Source: Thermocrinis sp.
Lineage (GTDB): Bacteria; Aquificota; Aquificia; Aquificales; Aquificaceae
Length of the DNA: 56,439 bases
Reading direction: 5' to 3'
Assembly (NCBI RefSeq): GCF_036781485.1
Contig: NZ_DAIQAX010000001.1
Coordinates: 35,348-91,786 of the forward strand
This document shows positions 1 through 7,650 of the stretch, in pieces. The notes beneath the pieces were generated by a model. It had not been told where the DNA came from and did no database searches. It saw nothing but the letters and a program-made list of their open reading frames with translations. How positions within the stretch are numbered: position 1 is the first letter of the stretch; each line of letters begins with the position of its first letter. The translations under genes and the position numbers were made by a program.

Positions 1-1267
1 GTAAGGTTATTATTTGCTTTTGGTTGAGGATGATTTTCTGGAATAGGGGCTCTACGAGGGAGTGGAAAGATTGGAGGATGGGGAAAGGGGGAATGGGAAA
101 TAGTTTTCCTCCTAAAAAATTATTAACCATTAAGTGAAGAACATTAGCACCATTAGCAAAAGTTGCATTTTCTTCTTGTGTATCTTTAAGAAACAAATAA
201 AGATAATATTTTAGTTCTTGCAGTGTTGGTTCAAGCTTCATACAATCTAACGAGATTACTCCTACATTAAAGTTATTCGGTAAAATAACAATCGCAGGTG
301 CCCCAACAACTTGCCCATCTTGTGTCATATCTGTTAAAGCAATAATTATGTCTCCTTCTTTTACCAGGTGTAATGTTTTTATTTTCTCGCTTTTTATCCA
401 TGTGTATTCATTTTTAAATCCACCACCTCTTAAAAAATTATCAAGCGTAATAAAAATATATGCCCCCTCAATATAGTCCTGATACTTTTCAGAGCCTTTA
501 TAAGAGATTCCTTTAAAAGTTTTAACCACTTCTCCTAACCTCTTCACTTCCCACCCCTTCGGTATCTCTCTTCCCAACTCCTCATTATAAACAAACTCTC
601 CATCTTTAAACGGCTCAAAATCAATGAACCAACTTTTAAAAATTGCCATTGCTGTTTTTTCCAAAATCTCGTTTTGCTTTTTCTTGTTTTCTATCAGGTC
701 ATCAAACCAAGATAAAACGGTGGCAATGCGGGATTGTTCGGGAAGGGGAGGGTAAAACACTAATATATTGTCTTGAATGGATTTATTAATTCCTCCTTGA
801 GCACTCCCAGAAATTGAACTTTCAATTTGTTGTTGCCCTATCTTCGAGAATAAAAAATAAAATAAAAATCTTGAGTTAAACTTTGTTGGGTCAGTTTTAA
901 GCAAAAATACATGTTCATTTACCATTGCTTTTCCTTCAGGAATTTTACTTATAAAAGCAATCTTTCCTATCGTACCATCTTTTACCAACAAAATATCTCC
1001 ATCCTCTATTTTCCCTTTCTTCAAACTCGTGTAAAAACTTTCTTCAAATCTTAAACAATTTTCAAGTTCTAAACTTCCATCCCAATTTATGTTTTCTCCA
1101 CCTATACTTAGAATCCCAAATGGATTATGAGCTAAAACTCCACCCTTTGGCCTGTTACCACTTTCTAAACTTTTTAAAATATTCTTTAAACTACTAACCT
1201 CCCAATCCTTTGGTATCTCCCCAATCTCCGTTTCTTTAAACTCAGTTTCCCAGCGGAATTTGAACAT
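1..1267 (-). CDS. hsdS: Type I restriction-modification specificity subunit HsdS (3' end outside the window)
   Basis: HsdS supplies DNA target recognition for a type I restriction-modification complex with HsdM and HsdR. The frame is open from an ATG at 1267 to the left edge, about 422 codons without a stop, so the C-terminus is missing. Two target-recognition repeats are visible. Each begins with a GxIPKDWEV/GREIPKGWEV-type segment, and the central conserved stretch has PPLPEQSRIATVLSWFDDLI followed by a coiled-coil linker. A matching second linker (PLFQKIILNQKQ) lies at the window edge. A GGAG Shine-Dalgarno lies 9 bases before the chosen ATG. hsdM ends 23 bases upstream, so the two are co-transcribed. 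hsdR is not in the window and could lie further left. Confidence 0.9.
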   Translation of the reverse strand, partial: MFKFRWETEFKETEIGEIPKDWEVSSLKNILKSLESGNRPKGGVLAHNPFGILSIGGENINWDGSLELENCLRFEESFYTSLKKGKIEDGDILLVKDGTIGKIAFISKIPEGKAMVNEHVFLLKTDPTKFNSRFLFYFLFSKIGQQQIESSISGSAQGGINKSIQDNILVFYPPLPEQSRIATVLSWFDDLIENKKKQNEILEKTAMAIFKSWFIDFEPFKDGEFVYNEELGREIPKGWEVKRLGEVVKTFKGISYKGSEKYQDYIEGAYIFITLDNFLRGGGFKNEYTWIKSEKIKTLHLVKEGDIIIALTDMTQDGQVVGAPAIVILPNNFNVGVISLDCMKLEPTLQELKYYLYLFLKDTQEENATFANGANVLHLMVNNFLGGKLFPIPPFPILQSFHSLVEPLFQKIILNQKQIITL

Positions 1268-1290
1268 AGCCCATTACTCCTTCAAGCCCT

Positions 1291-2826
1291 TTATTCCTTT
1301 ATTTCCCACCCTAAACTCTTAAATACTTCTTTAATCTTATCCGTTAATTCTTTCTCTTTTCTCAGTAAATCGGAAAGCTCTCTCGAATATTCTTTCATTT
1401 TCTCCTCAAAAGGTATATCTTCTTCATCAGTCTTTATCCCGACAAACCTTCCAGGGGTTAACACATACCCGTTTTTAGCAACTTCTTCAATCGTAGCAAC
1501 CTTTGCAAACCCAATTTCATTAATTTTATCTTCTGGCTCACCGTTTTCAAACATCCTGAATTTTTCAACAATCTTTGCGATATGTTCTTCAGTGAAGATG
1601 TTCTGCCTTCTTGAAATCGGTTTGTACATCTTTTTAGCATAGATGAAGAGAATTTTTCCTTTCATGTGCTCGGGCTTTGATTTCCTTAAAAACCATAAAG
1701 AAGCAGGCAAAGAGACCGTATAAAACATCTTTGGTGGTGTTGCAACTATTCCATAAATTAAATCGTCCTCAATAATCTTTTTTCTTATCTCTCCCTCTTG
1801 ATTACCCACTGACAAAGCACCATTTGCCATAACAAAGCCAGCTTTTCCCTGCGGGGCAAGATGGTATATATAGTGTTGTATCCAAACAAAATTGGCATTA
1901 TTTTCAGGAGGAAGACCATACTTAAACCTTGGATCATTTGGTTTTACTCTATCCCTTCCCCATTCGCTATCATTAAATGGAGGATTTGAAACAACATAAT
2001 CTGCCCTTAGGTCAAAAAATTTGTCATCATGATAAGAATCTCCCCACCTTATATCTCCCTCAACTCCTCTTATTGCTAAATTCATCTTACATACCTTCCA
2101 GACAAACTCCTTTGATTCCTGTCCATAAATGGATAAACTTTCTTTTTCTATACCTTCTTTTTGCAATTTTTCTAATGCTGAAATAAAAAATCCACCTGAA
2201 CCACAAGCGGGGTCAAATATTCGGCCTTCTTTAACATCTAAAATCTCAACAATAAGCTTAGTTAAAGACCTTGGAGTGTAAAACTCTCCACCCTTTTTTC
2301 CTTCTGCTTCAGTAAATTTGCCAAGAAAATATTCGTAAATTCTACCGAATATATCTTTTGCATGGTGGTCTTTACCAAAATGAATTTGAGAAAATAGGTT
2401 AATTAAATAGGCAAAGTCATGCATATCAAGGTTGACCCGAGAGTATATCTTAGGTATCACATCTTTTAATTGTTTAGGATATTCGTTTTCTAAGATTTCT
2501 ATCGCCTGATCAATTATTTCTCCAATGTTTGGCTGATTAGCGTTTTTCTCTATGTAATCCCAGCGTGCTTTTTCTGGAACGTATAAAGTCCCATTAGCTA
2601 TGTAGAAATCTCTATCTTCACAAATATAAGACCTTAAGCTTTCCGGGAGTTGCTTAGCTTCTCTTTCTTCTATTTCCTTTCTTTTTTCTTCAAAGGCAAA
2701 AGAAAGGTATCTCAAAAAAATTAATCCCAAGACTATATACTTGTATTCATGAACCTCTACTTTTTTTCTTAATTTATCGGCTGCCTTCCATAACTTATCT
2801 TCAAAAGTTAAATCTTTTTCCTTCAT
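1291..2826 (-). CDS. hsdM: Type I restriction-modification DNA methyltransferase HsdM
   Basis: HsdM is the S-adenosylmethionine-dependent N6-adenine methyltransferase subunit of a type I R-M complex. The 511-residue protein has an N-terminal helical HsdM_N domain (about residues 5-130). The N6_Mtase domain carries the AdoMet-binding motif DPACGSGG near residues 205-212 and the catalytic motif NPPF near 281-284, with VSNPPFNDSEW typical of the family. Length is normal. The start is an ATG preceded by GGGAG at good spacing. hsdS follows 23 bases downstream on the same strand. The gene is intact, unlike the decayed genes just to its right. Type I loci are commonly acquired horizontally, which fits its place beside a strip of pseudogenes. 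Confidence 0.95.
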   Translation of the reverse strand: MKEKDLTFEDKLWKAADKLRKKVEVHEYKYIVLGLIFLRYLSFAFEEKRKEIEEREAKQLPESLRSYICEDRDFYIANGTLYVPEKARWDYIEKNANQPNIGEIIDQAIEILENEYPKQLKDVIPKIYSRVNLDMHDFAYLINLFSQIHFGKDHHAKDIFGRIYEYFLGKFTEAEGKKGGEFYTPRSLTKLIVEILDVKEGRIFDPACGSGGFFISALEKLQKEGIEKESLSIYGQESKEFVWKVCKMNLAIRGVEGDIRWGDSYHDDKFFDLRADYVVSNPPFNDSEWGRDRVKPNDPRFKYGLPPENNANFVWIQHYIYHLAPQGKAGFVMANGALSVGNQEGEIRKKIIEDDLIYGIVATPPKMFYTVSLPASLWFLRKSKPEHMKGKILFIYAKKMYKPISRRQNIFTEEHIAKIVEKFRMFENGEPEDKINEIGFAKVATIEEVAKNGYVLTPGRFVGIKTDEEDIPFEEKMKEYSRELSDLLRKEKELTDKIKEVFKSLGWEIKE

Positions 2827-2936
2827 ATCTTGCTCCCTAATAAATTTTACCTCATATCTTCTTTACCTACCTAAAAACTTGTATTCTCACCTTCTGTAAA
2901 AGGTTGTGGGCAAGTCTTAGACATAGTGTCCCTTTT

Positions 2937-3212
2937 ATTGTGTAAAAATTTTTCCGGGAAAGGCATGGTAGCTCCCAAATTCAATCTCATTAAATCCTCT
3001 TAACCTCCTTAAGTTTAACCTCTCATTCATCTCCTTATCAAGTATAATAATCTTTCCACTGATCCTTCATCTGGAAATACCTCTAATAGGTTGTTTTGTT
3101 AAAGTTTTAGTTTTTTCTTTCACGGTAGCTTTCCCTCTTTTCTGGTAGTTTTGGTTATTAAGCATTGGGGAAGCTACCATACTCTTCCCTTTCCCTCAAG
3201 ACTTTACACAAT
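2937..3212. repeat. MITE-like segment bounded by imperfect inverted repeats
   Basis: This 276-base non-coding stretch fills most of the 445-base gap between hsdM and the PsiE-like gene. The left arm (2937-2976) reads ATTGTGTAAA, then GGGAAAGG, then ATGGTAGCT. The right arm (3167-3212), read on the other strand, gives ATTGTGTAAA, GGGAAAGG and ATGGTAGCT in the same order with slightly different spacing. A further copy of the GGTAGCTTTCCC block lies at 3123-3135. The interior has no convincing ORF. The outer TTTACACAAT with a nearby GGGACACTATG (left flank, minus strand) resembles the ends of some IS256-type elements, but this is recollection rather than a search. No clear target-site duplication was found. 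Confidence 0.5.
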
Positions 3213-3271
3213 TAAGTTCCTAATCTACCGTGTGGAGTTGAAAGGGTGGAGATGAAAGAATACTGAAAGAT

Positions 3272-3688
3272 TTAAGCCTTTGGTGCCCTGTAAAAGAAGC
3301 TAACAGCCCTTGCACCTATGAGGGACACTATCCCAAAAGACCAAAAGAACACATCCATTCCAGATAGCTTCCCTTCAAAGAGATGTAGCATGAACTCCCT
3401 TATAACAAAAGCTATTAGTACTTCTAAGAGTATATCCACTCTAAACCTTTCGTGCTCAAAAAAGTCTATAAAAGCCCTTATAAGTTCAAGCACTACGATC
3501 AAAGAAAGCACGTTGGTGACCAACTCCTTAAAACCCAACCTAACGGTAGCTTCTGTGAAGGTAAGACCAAGTTCTGAGATGGTTCTGAATATTCCTACAA
3601 AAAGGCCAATTATTAGAACTATTATGGTTATATTAAAAGCCAGTCTAATGAACTGCTTATATATTTTGGACACAAAGCCTTGAACCAT
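3272..3688 (-). CDS. PsiE-like (phosphate-starvation-inducible E family) membrane protein
   Basis: The 138-residue inner-membrane protein has four hydrophobic segments (about residues 12-34, 50-66, 78-98 and 105-128). The mid-region pattern LELIRAFIDFFEH followed by RVDILLEVLIAFVIRE is typical of the PsiE family. The biochemical role of PsiE proteins is not established; E. coli psiE responds to phosphate and carbon status. The gene is alone on its strand, with the inverted-repeat segment downstream and a divergently oriented pseudogene upstream. It appears intact. The ATG at 3688 is preceded by CTGGAGATG, with GGAG as a plausible ribosome-binding site. Confidence 0.75.
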   Translation of the reverse strand: MVQGFVSKIYKQFIRLAFNITIIVLIIGLFVGIFRTISELGLTFTEATVRLGFKELVTNVLSLIVVLELIRAFIDFFEHERFRVDILLEVLIAFVIREFMLHLFEGKLSGMDVFFWSFGIVSLIGARAVSFFYRAPKA

Positions 3689-3699
3689 CTCCAGGGGTT

Positions 3700-4189
3700 T
3701 ATATTTTAATATCTTAAGTGGAGATGCAAAAAACCTTAGAGGATGTGCGGAGGAGTTTCTAAAGATCCTTTACTCCTTCTGGGACGTTCCACACAGTTAT
3801 GTTGCCCTTTACGATAGAGAAAACAATATTTTGAGGATTGTAAAGTCTTTTGGTTTAAGTAAAGAAGAGAGAGCAGGAGAAAAGAGAGTGGGAAGAGGAA
3901 AAGAGAATACTAACAGAAGCTCTTTCCTAAAACTTAGGGGAGAATTTAGAGAGGACCTATTTTACAGAATAAACGTATTTCCCATACATGTGCCGCCGTT
4001 GAGGGAAAGAAAGGAAGACATCCCTTTGCTTGTGGAACACTTCCTATCTCCGAAAAAGACCTACCTACTTATCTCTTTCTGGAAGGAGGTAGAGAAAAGC
4101 CCAAAAATCTACCAGGGTTTATATATGTAAAGTCCAGAGCGGCAAAGCTTTTGGGACTTACCCTAAGGCAGTTGGATTATAGAAAATAA
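3700..4189 (+). pseudogene. Remnant of a NifA/NtrC-type sigma-54 activator gene
   Basis: Three pieces of one regulator are recognisable in order. About 3742-3860 encodes a GAF-domain start (EFLKILYSFWDVPHSYVALY). About 3933-4055 encodes the AAA+ segment FREDLFYRINVFPIHVPPLR followed by ERKEDIPLLVEHFL. At 4133-4189, in a different frame, is an HTH end RAAKLLGLTLRQLDYRK and a stop. The Walker A motif, the GAFTGA loop and most of the ATPase domain are missing, and no proper start codon leads the GAF part. GAF plus AAA+ plus this HTH suggests NifA, an activator of nitrogen-fixation genes, but FhlA-like or NorR-like relatives cannot be excluded. Its 3' end overlaps the end of the converging amidotransferase pseudogene by 27 bases. 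Confidence 0.8.
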
Positions 4190-4777
4190 ATTGCCAAGCA
4201 GAGTAGAGTTTATGCTGTATTCCTCTTTCCAAGCCAAAGCCTCTTCTTCTATGCCTTCCTCCTTTAATTCGTCCCAGTAAAGTCTGGCCCACTCCTCCAC
4301 CATGCTTTTATCCACCTCAATGTGAAATTGCAAACCCACAGCTTTGCCATAAACAAAGGCTTGATTTTCGTATTTTTCGGAGGCATATATCCTTGTGGCA
4401 TCCGCTGGCAAGTCAAAGGTGTCTCCGTGCCACTGAAAAACTTTCAAGCTTTTGGGAAAATCCTCACCCAATTTCCTTGCCCCTCTCCCCCTATAAACCC
4501 TTGAACCAGGCGCCTTGGCAAGCATCTGACAACCCAAGCATATGCCTACGATGGGAACTTCAAGCTTCAAAGCCTCCTCTAAAATCCTAAACTCTTCGTA
4601 TGCACCCATGTATCCACCCAAGACCACAAGAAGGGCATACTCTTCCAAAGGTCTGGACAAAACCTCCCCCTTTGCGGTATCCAAGTAATCCACCTAAAAG
4701 CCCATGCCTTTTAGGATGGGCTCCACAACTCCTAAGTGTTCCGCCAAAACGTGTCTTATAGCTAAGGCTTTCATCAT
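4163..4777 (-). pseudogene. Class I glutamine amidotransferase-like gene interrupted by an in-frame TAG
   Basis: Read from the ATG at 4777, the frame gives MMKALAIRHVLAEHLG...GMGF, then TAG at 4696-4694, then continues in the same frame as VDYLDTAKGEV to a stop at 4163. The two parts join seamlessly into one family-typical protein of about 204 residues. The triad region survives: nucleophile Cys in GICLGCQM and His/Glu in QFHIEV. This resembles stand-alone GMP-synthase-like GATase domains. Without the first 27 residues the GTG just after the stop could in theory be a start, but it has no ribosome-binding site and would lose the first beta strand. The parsimonious reading is a recent nonsense mutation. 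A sequencing error is the alternative. Confidence 0.7.
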
Positions 4778-4780
4778 TAT

Positions 4781-4963
4781 TTAAAACACCAAGCCTAACT
4801 CTAAACCCACTCTCGTTTGGGACTTTTCCCCATTGTTCGTAAATAGCTATGCGGTTGCCATGATAATCCATGCGGTGTCGCCGGTATCAAGCTTTGGCGC
4901 TTGCTCTTGAGCAAAGGCTAAACTGGAGGCAAACAGTAGTATAATACTTATTACGCTACGCAT
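4781..4963 (-). pseudogene. Ammonium transporter (Amt) N-terminal remnant fused to an unrelated tail
   Basis: An ATG at 4963 with a strong AAAGGAGGAG site begins a 38-codon frame. It encodes a signal peptide (MRSVISIILLFASSLAFA), then the Amt N-terminal hallmark LDTGDTAWIIMATA, then TAG at 4849-4847. In full Amt proteins this hallmark starts the first membrane helix of an approximately 400-residue channel, so over 90 percent is missing. In the same frame 21 more codons run to TAA at 4781, ending RVGLELGLVF. This alternating pattern with a terminal Phe resembles the C-terminal strand of an outer-membrane barrel. A deletion that joined the start of amt to the end of another gene explains both. 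glnB-glnA-amt is a common gene order, and glnA lies immediately upstream. Confidence 0.75.
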
Positions 4964-4978
4964 CTGTGCTCCTCCTTT

Positions 4979-5006
4979 GCCCAGCCTTGGGGGCTGGGCG
5001 GTTTTT
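4979..5006 (+). terminator. Hairpin with T-run between glnA and the amt remnant
   Basis: GCCCAGCC (4979-4986) and GGCTGGGC (4992-4999) form a perfect 8-bp stem with a 5-base loop. On the plus strand it is followed by GGTTTTTTATTT, the form of an intrinsic terminator for rightward transcription. For the leftward glnA transcript the T-run is on the wrong side, so there it would be a hairpin just after the glnA stop and just before the amt ribosome-binding site. It could act as an mRNA 3' stabiliser or a block to antisense transcription entering glnA. Confidence 0.6.
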
Positions 5007-5009
5007 TAT

Positions 5010-6419
5010 TTAAATATCAAAATAAAGTTCAAATTCCTTTGGATGGGGGATGAACCTCATTTCGTCTATCTCTTTGCGCTTGGCTTCTATCCAAGTTTGC
5101 AGTAGGTCCTCTGTAAATACCCCACCTTTCAGAAGGAACTCATAATCATTCTCCAGAGCTCGAAGGGCTTCCTCCAAAGAGCCGGGAAGTTGGGGAATGT
5201 CCTTTAGCTCTTCCGGTGGTAAGGAGTATATGTCCTTGTCAAAGGGCTCCCCTGGATGGATGCGGTTTTCTATACCGTCTATGGCTGCCATCAAGATGGC
5301 CGCAAAGGCTAAGTATGGGTTGCAGGTAGGATCTGGGAACCTTATTTCTATTCTCTTCGCCTTTGGAGATTGGGAATACATGGGGATCCTTATTGCTGCA
5401 GAGCGGTTTCTTGCAGAGTAGGCAAGCCTCACAGGCGCCTCAAAGCCGGGCACGAGCCTATGGTAGGAGTTGATGGTAGGGTTAGTAAAGGCTGTTAGTG
5501 CTGGTCCGTGCTTTAGAATACCCCCTATGGCGTAAAGACAAAGCTCAGAAACTCCTGCATACTCGGAGCCGGCGAAAAGGTTTTGTCCTTCCTTCCATAT
5601 AGAAAAGTGGGTGTGCATACCTGAGCCGTTGTCGTTTGGAAGAACCTTAGGCATAAAGGTGGCAAACTTTCCGTATTTGTGGGCAACCATCCTAACCACG
5701 TATTTGTAAATAAAAAGCTTGTCTGCTTGGTTTAGTAATGAATCGTAGCGAATGTCTATCTCTCCCTGTCCTGCAGTGGCGACCTCGTGATGGTGGAGTT
5801 CTACCACAATTCCAAGCTGGGACATTATGGACACCATCTCATTCCTAAGGTCGTGAGTTTTGTCTATGGGCGGCACTGGGAAGTAGCCCCTTTTGTGAGG
5901 TATTTTGTAGCCCGATGAGCTTACCTCTCTGTTCCACCAACCTTCCTCTGAATCTATCTTCCAGAAGGCATAGTTAGCGGAGGTGCCAAATTCAACGGAA
6001 TCAAAGATGAAAAACTCAGCCTCTGGTCCATAATAGGCGGTATCACCTATACCAGTTTGTCTTAGATACTGCTCTGCCTTTTGGGCTATGTAGCGTGTGT
6101 CCCTTCCATAACGCTCCCTTGTTATAGGATCGTATATATCGCATATCATCACCAAAGTTTTGGGTTCCATAAATGGGTCTATGAAAGCGGTGGCTGGGTC
6201 TGGCAAAGCGATCATGTCCGATTCGTGTATAGACTGCCAGCCTCTTATGGAAGAGCCATCAAAACCCCTACCTTCCTCAAAGGTAGAGATGGACAACTCG
6301 TAGGCTGGTATGGTTAAGTGTTGCCACTGACCAAAAAGGTCAGAAAACCTAAGGTCCACGTATTGAACCCCTTCCTGTTCAACAAGGCTAAGCACCTCTT
6401 CCGGCGAATACTTAGGCAT
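5010..6419 (-). CDS. glnA: Glutamine synthetase type I
   Basis: GlnA makes glutamine from glutamate, ammonia and ATP, the main ammonium-assimilation step, and acts as a cytoplasmic dodecamer. The 469-residue length is usual for GSI-beta. Visible signatures include the beta-grasp start, GFDGSSIRGW, the metal and substrate motifs YYGPEAEFF and ELHHHEVATAGQGE, the ATP-site motif NGSGMHTHFS, and NRSAAIRIPM. The tail has KDIYSLPPEELKDIPQ. Its Tyr near residue 398 matches the adenylylation site of GSI-beta enzymes, so control by GlnE-type adenylylation is possible. glnB lies 24 bases upstream, behind a sigma-54 promoter. The start ATG has AAGGAGG upstream. Confidence 0.98.
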   Translation of the reverse strand: MPKYSPEEVLSLVEQEGVQYVDLRFSDLFGQWQHLTIPAYELSISTFEEGRGFDGSSIRGWQSIHESDMIALPDPATAFIDPFMEPKTLVMICDIYDPITRERYGRDTRYIAQKAEQYLRQTGIGDTAYYGPEAEFFIFDSVEFGTSANYAFWKIDSEEGWWNREVSSSGYKIPHKRGYFPVPPIDKTHDLRNEMVSIMSQLGIVVELHHHEVATAGQGEIDIRYDSLLNQADKLFIYKYVVRMVAHKYGKFATFMPKVLPNDNGSGMHTHFSIWKEGQNLFAGSEYAGVSELCLYAIGGILKHGPALTAFTNPTINSYHRLVPGFEAPVRLAYSARNRSAAIRIPMYSQSPKAKRIEIRFPDPTCNPYLAFAAILMAAIDGIENRIHPGEPFDKDIYSLPPEELKDIPQLPGSLEEALRALENDYEFLLKGGVFTEDLLQTWIEAKRKEIDEMRFIPHPKEFELYFDI

Positions 6420-6443
6420 AGTTTAACCTCCTTATAAAAAGTT

Positions 6444-6782
6444 TTATATTGCTTGCTCACCTCTTTCTCCAGTCCTTATCCTTATAACGTCCTCAATGGG
6501 AATAACAAATATCTTCCCATCTCCCACCCTTCCAGTCTGCGCAGTTTTCATGATGGTTTCCACCACCTTTTCCACGTCCTCGTCTTTTACCACCACCTCA
6601 ATCTTTACCTTGGGCAAAAAGTCTATGACGTATTCTGTCCCTCTGTAGATTTCTGTATGTCCCTTTTGCTGACCAAAGCCCCTGACCTCTGTAACAGTCA
6701 TACCCCCTATGCCTATTTCTACGAGGGCATCCTTAACTTCATCCAGCTTAAAGGGCTTGATAATAGCTTCCACCTTTTTCAT
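6444..6782 (-). CDS. glnB: Nitrogen regulatory PII protein
   Basis: PII senses 2-oxoglutarate and the ATP/ADP ratio and controls ammonium transport and assimilation enzymes. The 112-residue protein begins MKKVEAIIKPFKLDEVKDAL at the ATG at 6782; longer upstream readings run through the promoter and are rejected. The T-loop has HTEIYRGTEYVIDFLPK with the uridylylation-type Tyr at residue 51, and the C-terminal signature GDGKIFVIPIEDVIRIRTGE is present. The start has an AGGAGG site. It lies directly upstream of glnA and behind a sigma-54 promoter, so both rise with nitrogen limitation. GlnK normally pairs with Amt, and amt is destroyed next to this operon. Confidence 0.97.
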   Translation of the reverse strand: MKKVEAIIKPFKLDEVKDALVEIGIGGMTVTEVRGFGQQKGHTEIYRGTEYVIDFLPKVKIEVVVKDEDVEKVVETIMKTAQTGRVGDGKIFVIPIEDVIRIRTGERGEQAI

Positions 6783-6805
6783 ATGAAAACCTCCTACAAG
6801 TTTTC

Positions 6806-6823
6806 TTGCAAAAAACGTGCCAA
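6806..6823 (-). promoter_or_regulatory. Sigma-54 (-24/-12) promoter of glnB-glnA
   Basis: On the minus strand the sequence reads TTGGCACGTTTTTTGCA. This matches the RpoN consensus TGGCACG-N4-TTGC with exactly 10 bases between the invariant GG and GC. It ends about 24 bases before the glnB ATG. It implies that an AAA+ activator (NtrC or NifA type) is needed. The only nearby relic of such an activator is the pseudogene at 3700-4189. Confidence 0.88.
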
Positions 6824-6879
6824 CTTGACACAATTTGCATATTCTTATTTTAAAGCCCCTGAGCCGATTGATGGAAAAA

Positions 6880-7650
6880 TCATCTAAGGTAAAATTGCTT
6901 ACATTTTTGTAAGTATGCAAACAAATCCATGGTATCAAGAAAGAGCATCACAAGCACACCAAAGAGAAAACTTAAAGTAGTGTAAAAACCGCTACCCTCT
7001 GAATATGCCTCCGGAAAGACTTCCTTCACTGTTACGTATAGCATGGCACCACCACCGAAGCCTAAGCCTACCGCGAGCGTTTGCATAAAGCCTTTCATGA
7101 ACAAAAAGCCCGCAAGAGAGAAAATTCCTTCAACCAAGCCACTGAAAAATCCTAACATTATGGCTGTGCTCATAGCACCCGTCAGGGCATAGATAGGAAG
7201 ACTAACCACTAAACCCTCCGGTATGTCCTGGATAGATATGGCAAAAGCAGTTATAAGCCCTTCTTTGCTTGAGTAAGCAGTAGATATACCCACGCTCAAA
7301 CCTTCTGGTATGTTGTGGATTATTACTCCAATAACCAAGAGCGTGAGCCTTTTCATTCTTAGTTTTAAAAGGCCCTCTTGACCCATAAAAGCGTGCTCGT
7401 GAGGAAACAGCCTTTCTATAAAACCCATAAAAACGAATCCAAGGACTATACCTAAAGCAGTCTTAAAAAAACCACCTGTCTCAACACCTGGTAGTATAAG
7501 ACTGGTAAAGCTGGCAGTTAGCATAACTCCCCCTGCAAAGGCTAGGGCTTCATTTATGTAAGAAAAGGGCTTTTTCCTTAGTAGGATTAACATGCTACCT
7601 ACGGTCGTCCCCACCACAAGCAAAAAAGAGTTTATGAGTATGTCCATCAC
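6880..7650 (-). CDS. ZIP family divalent metal transporter
   Basis: This is a 256-residue polytopic membrane protein that would import Zn2+ or other divalent metals (ZupT/GufA-like branch). Eight hydrophobic segments can be counted. The metal-site motifs of helices IV and V are clear: HNIPEGLSVG near residue 112 and QDIPEGLVVS near 141. The start overlaps the pyrE stop (ATGA arrangement), so it is the last gene of a leuD-pyrE-zip run. Its end lies about 56 bases before the glnB sigma-54 promoter. Metal specificity cannot be read from the sequence. Confidence 0.9.
   Translation of the reverse strand: MMDILINSFLLVVGTTVGSMLILLRKKPFSYINEALAFAGGVMLTASFTSLILPGVETGGFFKTALGIVLGFVFMGFIERLFPHEHAFMGQEGLLKLRMKRLTLLVIGVIIHNIPEGLSVGISTAYSSKEGLITAFAISIQDIPEGLVVSLPIYALTGAMSTAIMLGFFSGLVEGIFSLAGFLFMKGFMQTLAVGLGFGGGAMLYVTVKEVFPEAYSEGSGFYTTLSFLFGVLVMLFLDTMDLFAYLQKCKQFYLR

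Noticed and set aside
3318..3683. Plus-strand 121-residue ORF inside the PsiE-like gene
   Set aside because: It is the antisense shadow of the membrane protein gene, is Ser/Thr/Lys-rich, and shows no domain or ribosome-binding site.
4587..4871. 94-residue minus-strand ORF across the amidotransferase start
   Set aside because: It is another frame over the two pseudogenes, without domain signal, and is explained by the amt remnant and amber-interrupted gene.
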